Notes: a model not told the origin generated them from the letters alone. DNA of 64,000 bases from Streptomyces hygroscopicus (GCA_002021875.1 CP018627.1:6634001-6698000), one strand, 5' to 3'. Numbered from the stretch's first letter, positions 17,842-28,392 are shown. Translations and numbers: made by a program.

Positions 17842-18072
17842 CCTGAGGGCGACTCAAGGATGACCCGAGGAAGACCTGAGCCCAATGGGCTTCCCCTACC
17901 GGGCCAATCCGGGATAAAAGTCCGACCAAGCAGGAGCGAGCACCGATTGACGGCACCCTGGTGCGTCACAAGCCCTCACGGTCATTCCTATGATGGGCGG
18001 ACGACACTGCGGACCGCCGACGACCAGGCAAGGTCCACAAGGTGGGACGGCGGCGTGATGGTGGAGGGGTCG

Positions 18073-19359
18073 ATGACTCAGGGGGCCGGTCTGGAAGCCA
18101 CGGCAGGGACCACGGCTGCGATCCCACCCGTGCCCGCGTACGGGGTGCCCACCCCGCCCGCGCCCGCGTACGGGGCGTTCACCCCGCCCAGCATGGGCGC
18201 GCCCGGAGCCGTACCGCCCGGGCCCGCGCCCGCGGCGCCGGGCCCCGCCGCGCCCGTGCCGCCACCCGCGCCCGCACCAAGGGCTCCCGCGCCCGGGGCG
18301 CCCGTTCCAGGGGTGCCCGCACCGGGGGTGCCCGCACCAGGGGCTCCGGCTCCTGAAGCGCCGCCCGCGCCCGCCACGCCGCCGCCCGCCGAGTACACCC
18401 CGACCGAGCGGCTCCCGGTCCTGGGCCCCGGGCACACCATCCCGGACACCCCGCTCGTCCCGCCAGAGGACCGCCCCACCGTCGCGCTCACCTCGCTGCC
18501 CGAGCCCGAGCACGGCCCGCTCGCCGAGGACGAGGGGCCCGGCCCGCTGTACGTCGTGGGCGATGTCCACGGCTACCACGACGAGCTGCGCGAGGCGCTC
18601 GCCGCCGAGGGCCTGATCGACCCCAAGGGCAACTGGGCCGCGGGCAACGCCCGGTTGTGGTTCCTCGGCGACTTCACCGACCGTGGCCCGGACGGCATCG
18701 GCGTCATCGACCTGGTCATGCAGCTCTCCGCCGAGGCCGCGGCCGCGGGCGGCTACTGCAAGGCGCTGATGGGCAATCACGAGCTGCTGCTGATCGGCGC
18801 CAAGCGGTTCGGCGACACGCCCGTCAACTCCGGTGCCGGAACCGCCTCCTTCCAGGCCGCCTGGCTGCTCAACGGCGGCCAGCGCAGTGACATGGAGCGG
18901 CTCGAGGACCACCACCTCCAGTGGATGTCCCGGCTGGACGCGATGGCGGAGGAGGACGGGCATCTGCTGGTCCACTCCGACACCACCGCCTATCTGGATT
19001 ACGGCGACTCGATCGAGGCCGTCAACGACACCGTCACCGAGACGCTGCAGCGCAGCGACGCCGACGAATGCTGGGACCTGTTCCGCAAATTCACCAAGCG
19101 GTTCGCCTTCCGCGACGAGGACGCCGGGCCCATGGCGGCCCGCGAATTGCTCGACACCTACGGCGGCGAGCGCATCGTCCACGGCCACAGCCCCATCCCG
19201 TATCTGCTCGGCGAGGTCGGATCCGAGGACGGCGAGGACGGCGGCACGCCCGCGGTCGAGGGCCCGCATGTCTACGCCGACAATCTCGCCGTGGCCATGG
19301 ACGGCGGCGTCACCATGGCCGGAAAACTGCTGGTCGTTCAACTTCCCCTGACCGACTGA
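18073..19359 (+). CDS. calcineurin-like metallophosphoesterase with Pro/Ala-rich N-terminus
   Basis: This 428-aa protein starts at ATG 18073 after GGAGGGG (18063-18069); an ATG at 18058 is also in frame. Residues 1 to about 150 are an Ala/Pro/Gly-rich, probably disordered region with repeated AP-GAP units. The catalytic domain then shows GDVHG, GDFTDRGPD and GNHE, the metal-binding motifs of PPP-type phosphatases, and a C-terminal IVHGHSPIP supplying the last His ligand. Protein serine/threonine or dinucleotide phosphatase activity is plausible; the substrate is unknown. Confidence 0.88.
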   Translation: MTQGAGLEATAGTTAAIPPVPAYGVPTPPAPAYGAFTPPSMGAPGAVPPGPAPAAPGPAAPVPPPAPAPRAPAPGAPVPGVPAPGVPAPGAPAPEAPPAPATPPPAEYTPTERLPVLGPGHTIPDTPLVPPEDRPTVALTSLPEPEHGPLAEDEGPGPLYVVGDVHGYHDELREALAAEGLIDPKGNWAAGNARLWFLGDFTDRGPDGIGVIDLVMQLSAEAAAAGGYCKALMGNHELLLIGAKRFGDTPVNSGAGTASFQAAWLLNGGQRSDMERLEDHHLQWMSRLDAMAEEDGHLLVHSDTTAYLDYGDSIEAVNDTVTETLQRSDADECWDLFRKFTKRFAFRDEDAGPMAARELLDTYGGERIVHGHSPIPYLLGEVGSEDGEDGGTPAVEGPHVYADNLAVAMDGGVTMAGKLLVVQLPLTD

Positions 19360-19549
19360 GGGTTCGGTGGACGCTGCTCGGGGCAGATAGAGAGCTTCAC
19401 CGGCGCGGGAGCAATTCGCGAAACTTGCTGTCACCCCGCGCCGGATCGGCTCTACCATCGGCTTATCCGTCGCAGGCTCTCCTCCGTTTCCGCCCGACTG
19501 CCCGGCGCAAGCCGGCGTCACGGCCCTACGGAGCATCGGGGGATGCACC

Positions 19550-20398
19550 ATGAAAAGCGCTCCGCACCTGCTGACCGAGGACCGCCCGGAGTTCGAGCGG
19601 GTTCTCGACGAGGCACTGCGCACCGCGGACCATCGCCCGGCCCTCACCGGTGTCGGGCAGCGGCTCACTGCCGAGCAGTTGCGCACGATGGCACTCGGCG
19701 CCTCGGCCGCGATAGCGGCATGCGCGGCCGCCGAATATCAGGACTACCGCGAAACTCGCGCCAAACTGCGCGAGCCCGCGCCGCTCTTCCCGCTCGCCGG
19801 GGATGTGAGCGAGCGCGAGCACCCGGACGGCACGGTAGGGCTCGCCGGCGCGATGCAGGACGCCGCGGGGGCCGGGCTCGTCGCCATGCTCGCGGTGCTG
19901 GCGCCGGTGCTCGCCGGAGCCGCCGCGATCATCTTCCTCATCGTCGGCTACGTCCTCAACGTCCTCGACCCGGCCCCCTCCATCGCCCAGCCGATGGTCA
20001 CCGCGGGCTGGTTCTTCGCCGCGCTGACCGCCGCGGGCATCTTGATCGCCGCCGTCGGACTGCTCCTGACCGCGCTGCGCAACGGCTCCAGCGCGATCCG
20101 GGGCGAGGCGCGCAGCGAGCAGCTCGAGGAGGTGGACCGCGCCAGAGAGGTCTGGCGCCAGGCCCTGCTGGAGCGCGGCATCCTGCCGTTCCTCCGCGAG
20201 GCCATGGCCAACCCCTCGGCCCCGTCCCCCTCCGCCTACGTCCCGACCAACCCCGAAACGGTCAGCCGCACCCCGCACCTCGGCTACAGCCGCCCCGGCT
20301 TCAGCACCGACGGCGAAGGCCCCAAGGCCCGCCCCCACTACAGCAGCCCGGACTTCACCAGCCCCGACTACAGTGGGCCCGAGCACCAGCCGGACTAG
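19550..20398 (+). CDS. transmembrane protein with disordered C-terminal tail
   Basis: This 282-aa protein has a soluble N-terminal part (about 1-100), two strong membrane segments (about 110-140 and 150-175), then a charged helix and a Ser/Pro/Tyr-rich tail with repeats of the SSPDFTSPDYS type. No family motif is recognised, but similar genes are, from memory, conserved at this position in streptomycetes. ATG 19550 follows a GGGGGA stretch. Function unknown; an inner-membrane location is likely. Confidence 0.75.
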   Translation: MKSAPHLLTEDRPEFERVLDEALRTADHRPALTGVGQRLTAEQLRTMALGASAAIAACAAAEYQDYRETRAKLREPAPLFPLAGDVSEREHPDGTVGLAGAMQDAAGAGLVAMLAVLAPVLAGAAAIIFLIVGYVLNVLDPAPSIAQPMVTAGWFFAALTAAGILIAAVGLLLTALRNGSSAIRGEARSEQLEEVDRAREVWRQALLERGILPFLREAMANPSAPSPSAYVPTNPETVSRTPHLGYSRPGFSTDGEGPKARPHYSSPDFTSPDYSGPEHQPD

Positions 20399-20502
20399 CC
20401 TGCGTCCCGGGGCCACCCCGGGGACACTCCGGGCGCGCGTGAGGGTGCACGTGGGGTCATCCCGGATGGCGGGGCGCGGCTGCCTCGGCAGCATGACTGA
20501 CC

Positions 20503-21657
20503 ATGACTTCCTTGACCCGACGTACCTTCATGGGTGGTTGCGCGGCCGGAACGCTGCTGGCCGTGGCCGGGAACACCGAGGCCCGCGCGGCGGCGGGGAC
20601 CACCGCATCGACCGCGGCGCCCGACGAAGCCGCCCTGCAGGCCGCCATCAGCGATCTCTCCCATCCGCCCGCCACCTCCGCGCAACTGCGCGTCGACCGC
20701 CGAGGCGACCACTGGTACGGCACGGCCGGGACGGCGGACCTCGGGAGCGGGCGGGCCGTACGCCCGGACGACCGCTTCCGTGCGGGCAGCGTCACCAAGG
20801 CGTTCGTGGCCACCGTGGTCCTTCAACTGTGGGCCGAGCGCCGGGTGGAGCTCGACGCCCCCATCGGACGGTACCTCCCGGATCTGATGCCCTCCGCCTT
20901 CTCCCGCCGCATCACCGTGGCCCAGCTGCTCAACCACACCAGCGGACTGCCCGACCATCGAGGACTGCCGGACGACAGCACTCCGGAAGGGGTCCTGCGG
21001 CATCGATGGGACCGGTGGACACCGCGGGAGTGGGTCGAGACGGTGACCCACGACCCGCTCAAGTTCGATCCGGGGACCACACAGGAGTACCGGGGCATCA
21101 ACTACGTCCTGCTCGCCCTGATCACCGAAAAACTGACCAGCCGCCCCTACGGCCAGGCGATCGAGTCCCGCGTCCTACGCCCGCTGGGCCTGACCCGGAC
21201 CCTGCTGCCGGGCCAGGACCCCCGCCTCCACGGTCCTCATGTGCACGGCTATCTGCGGATGACCGACGGGTCGCTGCGCGATATCACCGTGTACAACCAG
21301 TCCAGCGCCTGGGGCGAAGGCGAGCTGGTCTCGACCCTCGACGACCTGTCCCGCTTTCAGCGAGCCCTGTTCTCCGGCGCCTTGCTGCCGCCCCACGCGC
21401 TGGACAAGCTCTTCACCCTGCCCCCGGATTCCGTACGGATGCTGGACGGCACCCCGGCCCGCTACAGCCTCGGCCTGCAGAAGGCCACGGTGAACGGCGT
21501 GACGTTGTGGGGGAAGACCGGCGAGACATACGGCTACCGCACCCGCATGTTCGCCACCCGCGACCAGGCGCTCCGCTTCGTCCTCTCCTACGCCCCGACG
21601 CCGCTGACCACCCAGGAGGAGATGACCAACCGGGTCGTCGCCGCACTCACCGCGTGA
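20503..21657 (+). CDS. exported serine hydrolase (beta-lactamase / D-Ala-D-Ala carboxypeptidase fold)
   Basis: This 384-aa protein has a signal peptide with an RR-TF Tat-like motif (residues 6-9) and AxA cleavage near ARAAA. The active-site SVTK motif lies at about residue 92 (Ser nucleophile and Lys), a YRGINY segment occupies the position of the YxN motif, and GKTG appears near the C-terminus. This is the class C beta-lactamase/DD-peptidase family acting on cell-wall peptides or esters outside the membrane. It lies alone in the plus direction, ahead of a parS site. Confidence 0.88.
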   Translation: MTSLTRRTFMGGCAAGTLLAVAGNTEARAAAGTTASTAAPDEAALQAAISDLSHPPATSAQLRVDRRGDHWYGTAGTADLGSGRAVRPDDRFRAGSVTKAFVATVVLQLWAERRVELDAPIGRYLPDLMPSAFSRRITVAQLLNHTSGLPDHRGLPDDSTPEGVLRHRWDRWTPREWVETVTHDPLKFDPGTTQEYRGINYVLLALITEKLTSRPYGQAIESRVLRPLGLTRTLLPGQDPRLHGPHVHGYLRMTDGSLRDITVYNQSSAWGEGELVSTLDDLSRFQRALFSGALLPPHALDKLFTLPPDSVRMLDGTPARYSLGLQKATVNGVTLWGKTGETYGYRTRMFATRDQALRFVLSYAPTPLTTQEEMTNRVVAALTA

Positions 21658-21727
21658 ACCACCCCGCGGCCCGCGCTCCGACCGCCCCGAAGTGCGACTC
21701 GGAGCACGGACCAACGCTCGAAGGGAT

Positions 21728-21741
21728 GTTTCACGTGAAAC
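21728..21741. other. parS chromosome-partition site
   Basis: An exact GTTTCACGTGAAAC palindrome in the intergenic region after the serine hydrolase gene. It is preceded by AT, so an ATG overlaps it and opens a 21-codon frame that is considered spurious. The rest of 21658-22063 holds a decayed thiC tail and the regulator's promoter region. Confidence 0.93.
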
Positions 21742-21793
21742 GGGCCAACGGGAAGAAGAGGAAAGCGCCCGCGTCCGCTACTCAGCAGTGAAG

Positions 21794-21866
21794 TCTGGGC
21801 CATACCGGCCTCCGCCTCCGCCGTGTCCATCGCGCCGCCGTGTTCGCGGCGGATGCCCTGGGAGAC
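21794..21866 (-). pseudogene. decayed copy of the thiC 3' end
   Basis: About 73 bp beginning TCTGGGCCATACCGGCCTC is nearly identical to 23126-23204, the end of the intact thiC gene, in the same orientation. It has a 6-bp deletion and a few substitutions. Translated on the minus strand it still reads [10 protein letters not shown] then AEAEAGMAQ, as in ThiC. No other part of thiC is seen here. The two copies bracket the BRO-type gene, which suggests insertion or duplication at the thiC 3' end. Confidence 0.8.
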
Positions 21867-22063
21867 CTGTCGCCACCTGGCGAAGCCTCCGGACCACGGA
21901 TCCCGGGCTCGGGGGCCAGCGGCCCCGAGCACCAGCCGGATCAGCGCTGGTGCGCGGTTTGTCCTCAGATCGATCAATTATCCACCGATCGAGGGAACTT
22001 CCGCCTATTCGGGGGAATTGATGGGCGGTGATGTTTAGCGTCCATCGGTGGAGGTGATGCGCG

Positions 22064-22936
22064 ATGCGCAAACACAACACACCGCCGGGCCCGTCCGCCC
22101 GGCACGACGCCATGGACGTCAACGATTTCGTCTACGCGGCCACGGGGGCCCGGGTCCGAAGGTTGACCCTGCCCAACGGAGAGCACTGGTTCCCCGCTGC
22201 CGATGTGTGCCGAGAGCTCGGCTACACCACGACGCGCAAGGCTCTGCTCGATCATGTGCCGGAGGAGCGGCGAGAGTCTCTTGAGACTGTGACTTCCAGT
22301 CACAGTCTCAGCATTCCCGCAGGTAGGGAATGGCGCCGAGACTTGCAGCTCGTCGATCTCGAAGGACTTATCCTCCTAGTGAACGGCTGCACCAAGCCCG
22401 CGTGCCTGCCCTTCAAACAGTGGGTCTCGAGAGTGATCGCCACCGTCCAGCGCGAGGGCTCATACGCGCTGGAAGTCTCCGAGATCTCCCGCCCCACTCC
22501 ACCGAGCGAGCTCATGGACGCGATCGTCCGGCTGGAGACGCGGGCCGAACGCTTCCATACGGAGGTACTGGATTCCCTGCATCGGTCCGAGCAGGCGTGG
22601 TCGCGGATCCTCGATGCGCTGGGCTGCCGACCGGGCGAGGAGCCCGAGGCGGGCAAGCGGGAGCTGAGGCTCAGGACGGAGAACCTGTTCGCACAGTGGA
22701 AGGACCGGCTGAGCATCACCGAGGACGTATGGGCGGTGGCCGTCTACATCCTCCCCACGCTGGCCGAAGCCGGGCAGATCGGCCACTCGCTGGAGACGCT
22801 CTCGGCCAAGACGGGGCTCACTCGGCAGCGGGTGCACGCCTGTCTGCGGTTCCTCCAGAAGCACCGCTGCATCCGTCAGAACGGGCTGACGGACAGCGGA
22901 CATCCGATCTACGTGGCTGAGCTTCCGCCCGCGTAG
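22064..22936 (+). CDS. BRO-N domain phage antirepressor-like regulator
   Basis: This 290-aa protein starts at ATG 22064, 6 nt after a perfect Shine-Dalgarno GGAGGTGA (22050-22057). Residues 15 to about 135 form a Bro-N domain (GEHWFPAADVCRELGY, LQLVDLEGLILLVNGC, FKQWVSRVIATVQREGSY), the DNA-binding fold of phage and virus antirepressors. The C-terminal part (about 210-285) looks like a winged helix (LSAKTGLTRQRVHACLRFLQKH). Such genes occur in prophages and as stand-alone regulators in Streptomyces. GC content is slightly lower than the neighbours. It sits between two thiC-tail copies and ends at a hairpin, consistent with transfer. Confidence 0.85.
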   Translation: MRKHNTPPGPSARHDAMDVNDFVYAATGARVRRLTLPNGEHWFPAADVCRELGYTTTRKALLDHVPEERRESLETVTSSHSLSIPAGREWRRDLQLVDLEGLILLVNGCTKPACLPFKQWVSRVIATVQREGSYALEVSEISRPTPPSELMDAIVRLETRAERFHTEVLDSLHRSEQAWSRILDALGCRPGEEPEAGKRELRLRTENLFAQWKDRLSITEDVWAVAVYILPTLAEAGQIGHSLETLSAKTGLTRQRVHACLRFLQKHRCIRQNGLTDSGHPIYVAELPPA

Positions 22937-22947
22937 CGGCACGCTGA

Positions 22948-22986
22948 GGGTCCGAAGTCGCAAATCCAAGTTGCGGCTTCGGACCC
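22948..22986. terminator. hairpin terminator between the BRO-type gene and thiC
   Basis: A 16-bp stem, GGGTCCGAAGTCGCAA (22948-22963) with TTGCGGCTTCGGACCC (22971-22986), has one G-T wobble and a 7-nt loop. It is shared by two convergent genes. Confidence 0.85.
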
Positions 22987-23069
22987 GTCCCGCAGCGTAT
23001 CGCCTGTTTCACCCCGCAGGCGCTGCTTTGCCGGGCTTCACCGGCGATCTCGGCCTACGCGTCCGCGCC

Positions 23070-24938
<1,869 letters not shown>

Positions 24939-25020
24939 CGATTGCAAAGGTTCGTGCCCACGCTAACGGTTTATCCACAGTGCTGAACAGGGGGCCCACT
25001 CCTCTTGCGATGATGCGACC

Positions 25021-26448
25021 GTGACCGCCATCCAGCAGGACCACCCGCCCGAGCAGCCCCGCCCCTCCGATCAGGCGCACGACCACGGCCACGGCCATTC
25101 CCACGGCCACTCCCACAGTCATGGCCCCGCCGCTCCCGTCTCCGCCCGCCTCCGCAAGATCATCGCCGCGGTGCTCATCCCCTTCGCGGTCGCCGTCGTC
25201 GCCGGTCTGATCGTGCTCTGGCCGGGCGGCACGCCCGACCACAAGGCGAGCGGCCGCAGCGGTCTCGGCTTCGACCAGCAGACCGTCGCCGGACGGGTGG
25301 TGAAGGTCGAGGAGGTGAACTGCGCCGACGTCAACGCCCAGCCGCAGGCGCCCACCGAGCCCGGCCAGGACAGCGCCGCCCAGAACGGCGCCCCCGGGCA
25401 GGGCGGGAAGAAGAGCGTCTGCGAGAAGGCCACCATCGAGGTCACCTCGGGCAAGGACAAAGGCCGCACCTTCCCCGAAATCGTCCAGCCCAACGCCTCG
25501 CGTCAGTTCAGCGCCGGGCAGGAGCTGAAGCTGGCGTACGCCCCCAAGGCGCCCAAGGACCTGCAGTACTCCGTGTCCGACGTCGACCGGTCGATGCCGA
25601 TGGCGCTGCTGGCGGGGCTGTTCGCGCTCGCCGTCGTGGTGGTGGGGCGGCTGCGCGGGGTGTTCGCGCTGGTGGCGCTGGCGATCAGCTTCGGGGTGCT
25701 GACGCTGTTCATCCTCCCGGCGATACTCCAGGGTTCCAATCCGCTGGTGGTCGCGGTCGTCGGGGGCAGCGCGATCATGCTTCTCGCGCTCTATATGTGC
25801 CATGGGCTGACGGCCCGTACATCGGTCGCCGTGCTCGGCACACTGGTGTCACTGCTGCTGATCGGGGTGCTGGGCTCGCTGTTCATCGCCTGGGCGAGCC
25901 TGACCGGCAATACGGACGACCAGACCGGGCTGGTGCACGGCCTCTATCCGAACATCGAGATACGCGGGCTGCTGCTGGCGGGCGTGATCATCGGCTCGCT
26001 GGGTGTGCTGGACGATGTGACGGTCACCCAGACCTCGGCGGTGTGGGAGCTGAGGGCCGCGGACCCGACCGCGTCCCGGCGCAGGCTCTACGGGGCGGCG
26101 ATGCGGATCGGGCGGGACCACATCGCCTCCGTCGTGAACACGCTGGTGCTGGCGTACGCGGGCGCGTCGCTTCCGCTGCTGCTGCTGTTCTCCATCGCGG
26201 ACACCGGTGTGGGCACGGTCGCCACGAGCGAGATCGTCGCGCAGGAGATCGTACGGACGCTGGTGGGCAGCATCGGGCTCGTCGCCTCGGTGCCCGTGAC
26301 CACGGCGCTGGCCGTGCTCGTGGTCTCCGCGGACCGCGCCCCGGCCGCGGACGGCGGCGCGGAGCGGGGGGCCGACGCGGGCGGCGCCCAGGGAGCCGGC
26401 ACCGGCCGGGGCGGACGCGGGCGGCGGCGCCGGGCCAAGACGCGCTGA
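25021..26448 (+). CDS. YibE/F-family multi-pass membrane protein
   Basis: This 475-aa protein starts at GTG 25021. An N-terminal His-rich stretch (HDHGHGHSHGHSHSHG, about residues 20-35) suggests metal binding. One membrane helix follows (about 45-65), then an extracytoplasmic domain of about 110 residues with two Cys, then seven or eight membrane segments containing the YibE/F core (VLDDVTVTQTSAVWEL, LVLAYAGASLPLLLL). The family is thought to be transporter-like; its substrate is not established. The basic C-terminal tail is followed at once by a tandem array that repeats the stop codon. Confidence 0.85.
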   Translation: MTAIQQDHPPEQPRPSDQAHDHGHGHSHGHSHSHGPAAPVSARLRKIIAAVLIPFAVAVVAGLIVLWPGGTPDHKASGRSGLGFDQQTVAGRVVKVEEVNCADVNAQPQAPTEPGQDSAAQNGAPGQGGKKSVCEKATIEVTSGKDKGRTFPEIVQPNASRQFSAGQELKLAYAPKAPKDLQYSVSDVDRSMPMALLAGLFALAVVVVGRLRGVFALVALAISFGVLTLFILPAILQGSNPLVVAVVGGSAIMLLALYMCHGLTARTSVAVLGTLVSLLLIGVLGSLFIAWASLTGNTDDQTGLVHGLYPNIEIRGLLLAGVIIGSLGVLDDVTVTQTSAVWELRAADPTASRRRLYGAAMRIGRDHIASVVNTLVLAYAGASLPLLLLFSIADTGVGTVATSEIVAQEIVRTLVGSIGLVASVPVTTALAVLVVSADRAPAADGGAERGADAGGAQGAGTGRGGRGRRRRAKTR

Positions 26449-26625
26449 GCGGCCGGGCGACGGCACGTTGAGCTGTCGGGCGACGGCACGTCGAGCCGCC
26501 GGGCGGGGACACAGCCGCTGGGCGAGGACACGACGAGCCATCGGGGAGGGCACGCTGGGCCGCCGGGCGGGGACACGACGAGCCGCTGGGCGACGAGACG
26601 CCCAGCCACCGGGCACGCCGCCCGG
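26446..26625. repeat. 23-bp degenerate array starting at the yibE/F stop codon
   Basis: Units of about 23-25 bp approximating TGAGCGGCCGGGCGACGG follow one another from the stop codon. TGA at 26446 (the gene stop) recurs as TGA at 26469 and CGA at 26492, exactly 23 bp apart, and then the array degenerates (about eight copies in all). It covers most of the gap between yibE/F and ssgA. Open frames here are artefacts. Confidence 0.75.
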
Positions 26626-26730
26626 CTGGCTCGGTGATCCGGCCGGTTCGGTGATGGCGGACGGTTCGGTGATGGCGGACGGTTCGGCCGCGGCACACCG
26701 GTCTTCGGCCCGCCGCCGCGTATCCGGCGC

Positions 26731-27168
26731 TCAGCCCGCGTACCGGTCCTCGGCCAGGATGCGGTGGAGTTCGGCGTCGAGATCGCCGACCGGATCGCAG
26801 GCCGCCGGCTCCTGGCCGAAAGGCACCACCCGGTCCGTCCGATCGAGGAAGGCCACCAGAGGGGCGGCCCCGGCCCGGAACAGGGCCCGTTCACAGCCGA
26901 CTTGGAGTCTGATGAAGACGTCCGAGAGCCCCTCGGGGGAGGCCGGAGCAATGCGCACATCCCCCTCGCCGGTGGGTTTGCTCAGCCCGTCCAGCAGCAG
27001 CTCCCGCGCGAAGGCCCAGCTCACCGGCGCGTCGCCGGGCAAATGGAAGGTGATCTCGACGGCATAGGGGTCGCTGCTGTCGTAGGACAGCTCGACCGGG
27101 ATCCGGAAGGAGAGATCCTGCGAGACCAGGAAGGTCATCGTCACTTCCGCCTGAACTGTGTCACGCAT
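26731..27168 (-). CDS. ssgA: sporulation regulator SsgA (SALP family)
   Basis: This 145-aa SsgA-like protein reads SFRIPVELSYD, TFHLPGDAPVSWAFAREL, LFRAGAAPLVAFLDRTD and ends ILAEDRYAG, close to S. coelicolor SsgA as recalled. SALPs control the siting of cell-wall remodelling and sporulation septa; SsgA activates septation in aerial hyphae. Start ATG 27168 gives MRDTVQAEV; ATG 27177 (a repeated MRD) is also possible. Its genomic position near thiC fits ssgA. The IclR-type activator gene ssgR, normally directly upstream, is absent here. Confidence 0.88.
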   Translation of the reverse strand: MRDTVQAEVTMTFLVSQDLSFRIPVELSYDSSDPYAVEITFHLPGDAPVSWAFARELLLDGLSKPTGEGDVRIAPASPEGLSDVFIRLQVGCERALFRAGAAPLVAFLDRTDRVVPFGQEPAACDPVGDLDAELHRILAEDRYAG

Positions 27169-27582
27169 GTCACGCATCGTTCGCCGCCCCGGGTTGTTTG
27201 CGCATGGCCGACTCTGGAGCGTAGCGACTCGATTGCTGTGCGGAGTCGGTTTGCCTCGTGTGAGGGAACGAAAATGGCCAGTGTTGCCATGGGGAGACCC
27301 GCGGGGCCGGACGACGTGGGCCCGGTGGGCGGGAGATCGGGGCCGGCGCACCGGCCGTATCGAAGATCGCTGTCGTCAACAGGCACCCCCGGGGTGTTGT
27401 TGCGAGGCAGACGCCGAGAGGAAGAACGCCGAGGTCTCGCACTCTAACGGCAGGGGTGGCGCCGGACCGCGCTCCCGCCCCGGCGGTATCCCTCGCGCGG
27501 CGTATCCACGCGCGGTGGGGGTCCGCTGGGCCTGCGGGGATGCGTCAGGCCCTGGGGGACGCGGCGAGCGCCGCGGGGCGGG
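27169..27582. other. 410-bp intergenic region upstream of ssgA, no coding sequence
   Basis: Frames on either strand lack ribosome sites and Streptomyces codon bias. The region should contain the ssgA promoter. An imperfect inverted repeat, CAACAGGCACCCC with GGGGTGTTGTTG, near 27379-27402 could be a terminator of the gene downstream of 27777. No regulator gene is found where ssgR would be expected. Confidence 0.5.
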
Positions 27583-27777
27583 TCAGGCGGTGAACTTCCG
27601 TACGACGTAGATCAGCCCGGCGATCAGCGCCACCAGCAGCAGCGCCTTGAAGACGAAGCTCACCAGAAACCCGATCACGCTCATGACCAGGCCGCCGAAC
27701 ACGGCGAGGATGAGGACCGGTATCGCGATCCAGGTCACCCACCACGGCAAGCCCCGGAATATCCCCTTCGTGGTCAC
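27583..27777 (-). CDS. small DUF5326-family membrane protein
   Basis: This 64-aa protein starts at GTG 27777, 4-5 nt after GGGAG. It has GIFRGLPWWVTWIAIPV followed by two membrane helices and ends IYVVRKFTA, the pattern of the Streptomyces DUF5326 family. The function is unknown. It lies 3' of the cupin gene on the same strand, with about 230 bp between. Confidence 0.8.
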   Translation of the reverse strand: MTTKGIFRGLPWWVTWIAIPVLILAVFGGLVMSVIGFLVSFVFKALLLVALIAGLIYVVRKFTA

Positions 27778-27983
27778 GTAACTCCCTGCTTTCTCTCCGA
27801 GCCGTGGGTCCGGACGCCGACGGCCGGTCTTCCCTGCCTCGATGCTAGGACGGGACGGAAGCGCGCGGGCGTCCCCCGCCCCTCGTCCTCCCCTGAGCGG
27901 ACCCCTACGGGACCGTCCCGCCACGCATCGGCTGCACGGTGGACAAGCCTCAGGCGGCACCACCCTCGGGCAGCACCACCCCT

Positions 27984-28030
27984 CGGCCGGCCTCAGCCCT
28001 CCGGCGGCCTCAGCCCTCCGGCGGCGAGAA
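27984..28030. repeat. 17-bp repeat containing the cupin stop codon
   Basis: Two exact adjacent 17-bp units GGCCTCAGCCCTCCGGC cover the cupin C-terminus (minus-strand stop TGA at 28010-28012) and its copy (27993-27995). More degenerate, partly similar sequence continues down to about 27950. The minus-strand unit GCCGGAGGGCTGAGGCC matches the kinase-array unit GCCGTATGCCTGACGCC at 13 of 17 positions. Confidence 0.8.
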
Positions 28031-28327
28031 CACCACCAGCACCCTCAGGTCCTCGGTGATGTGGTGGAACTTGTGCGCCGTGCCCGCCGGTACGTACACC
28101 ACGCTGCCCCGCGCCACCTGCGTCGTCTCCATTCCCACCGTGACCGACGCCCGGCCGCTCACCACCAGGTAGACCTCGTCCTGGTTGTGCGGCGACTGCG
28201 GGTCGGGCTGGCCCGCGTCCAGCGCGTACAGCCCCACGGACATGTTCCGCTCCCGCAGGAACTGCAGATACGCGCCGTTGTTCGCGGCCCGCTCCGCCTC
28301 CAGCTCATCCAGCCGGAACGCCTTCAT
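28010..28327 (-). CDS. cupin-domain protein
   Basis: This 105-aa single-cupin protein starts at ATG 28327 after GGAGAG. The fold is shown by SPHNQDEVYLVVSG (metal-site His and Glu of motif 1), VARGSVVYVPAGTAHKFH (motif 2) and an ITEDLRVLVVFSP strand. Small cupins bind metals or sugars and may act as isomerases or sensors; no substrate can be named. It is divergent from the holin-like gene. The last residues (SPPEG) are encoded by a duplicated 17-bp unit. Confidence 0.85.
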   Translation of the reverse strand: MKAFRLDELEAERAANNGAYLQFLRERNMSVGLYALDAGQPDPQSPHNQDEVYLVVSGRASVTVGMETTQVARGSVVYVPAGTAHKFHHITEDLRVLVVFSPPEG

Positions 28328-28392
28328 TCGCTCTCCACCCCTGCCTACGGGGCCCCTGCCTGCCGCGGGGCCTGTCTGCGACGATCTCAACC

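Noticed and set aside
20376..20392. Match between CCGAGCACCAGCCGGA at the end of the membrane-protein gene and the same string near 21928
   Set aside because: Only about 16 bp in GC-rich sequence with no extended similarity; too short to claim duplication.
21726..21791. A 21-codon frame starting MFHVKRANG at the second parS site
   Set aside because: The first codons are simply the translated parS palindrome; there is no conserved product or good ribosome site, and similar frames arise at any parS preceded by AT.
22948..22986. tRNA gene or tRNA remnant as the integration site near thiC
   Set aside because: The sequence folds as a single long hairpin with no cloverleaf, anticodon or T-loop signature.
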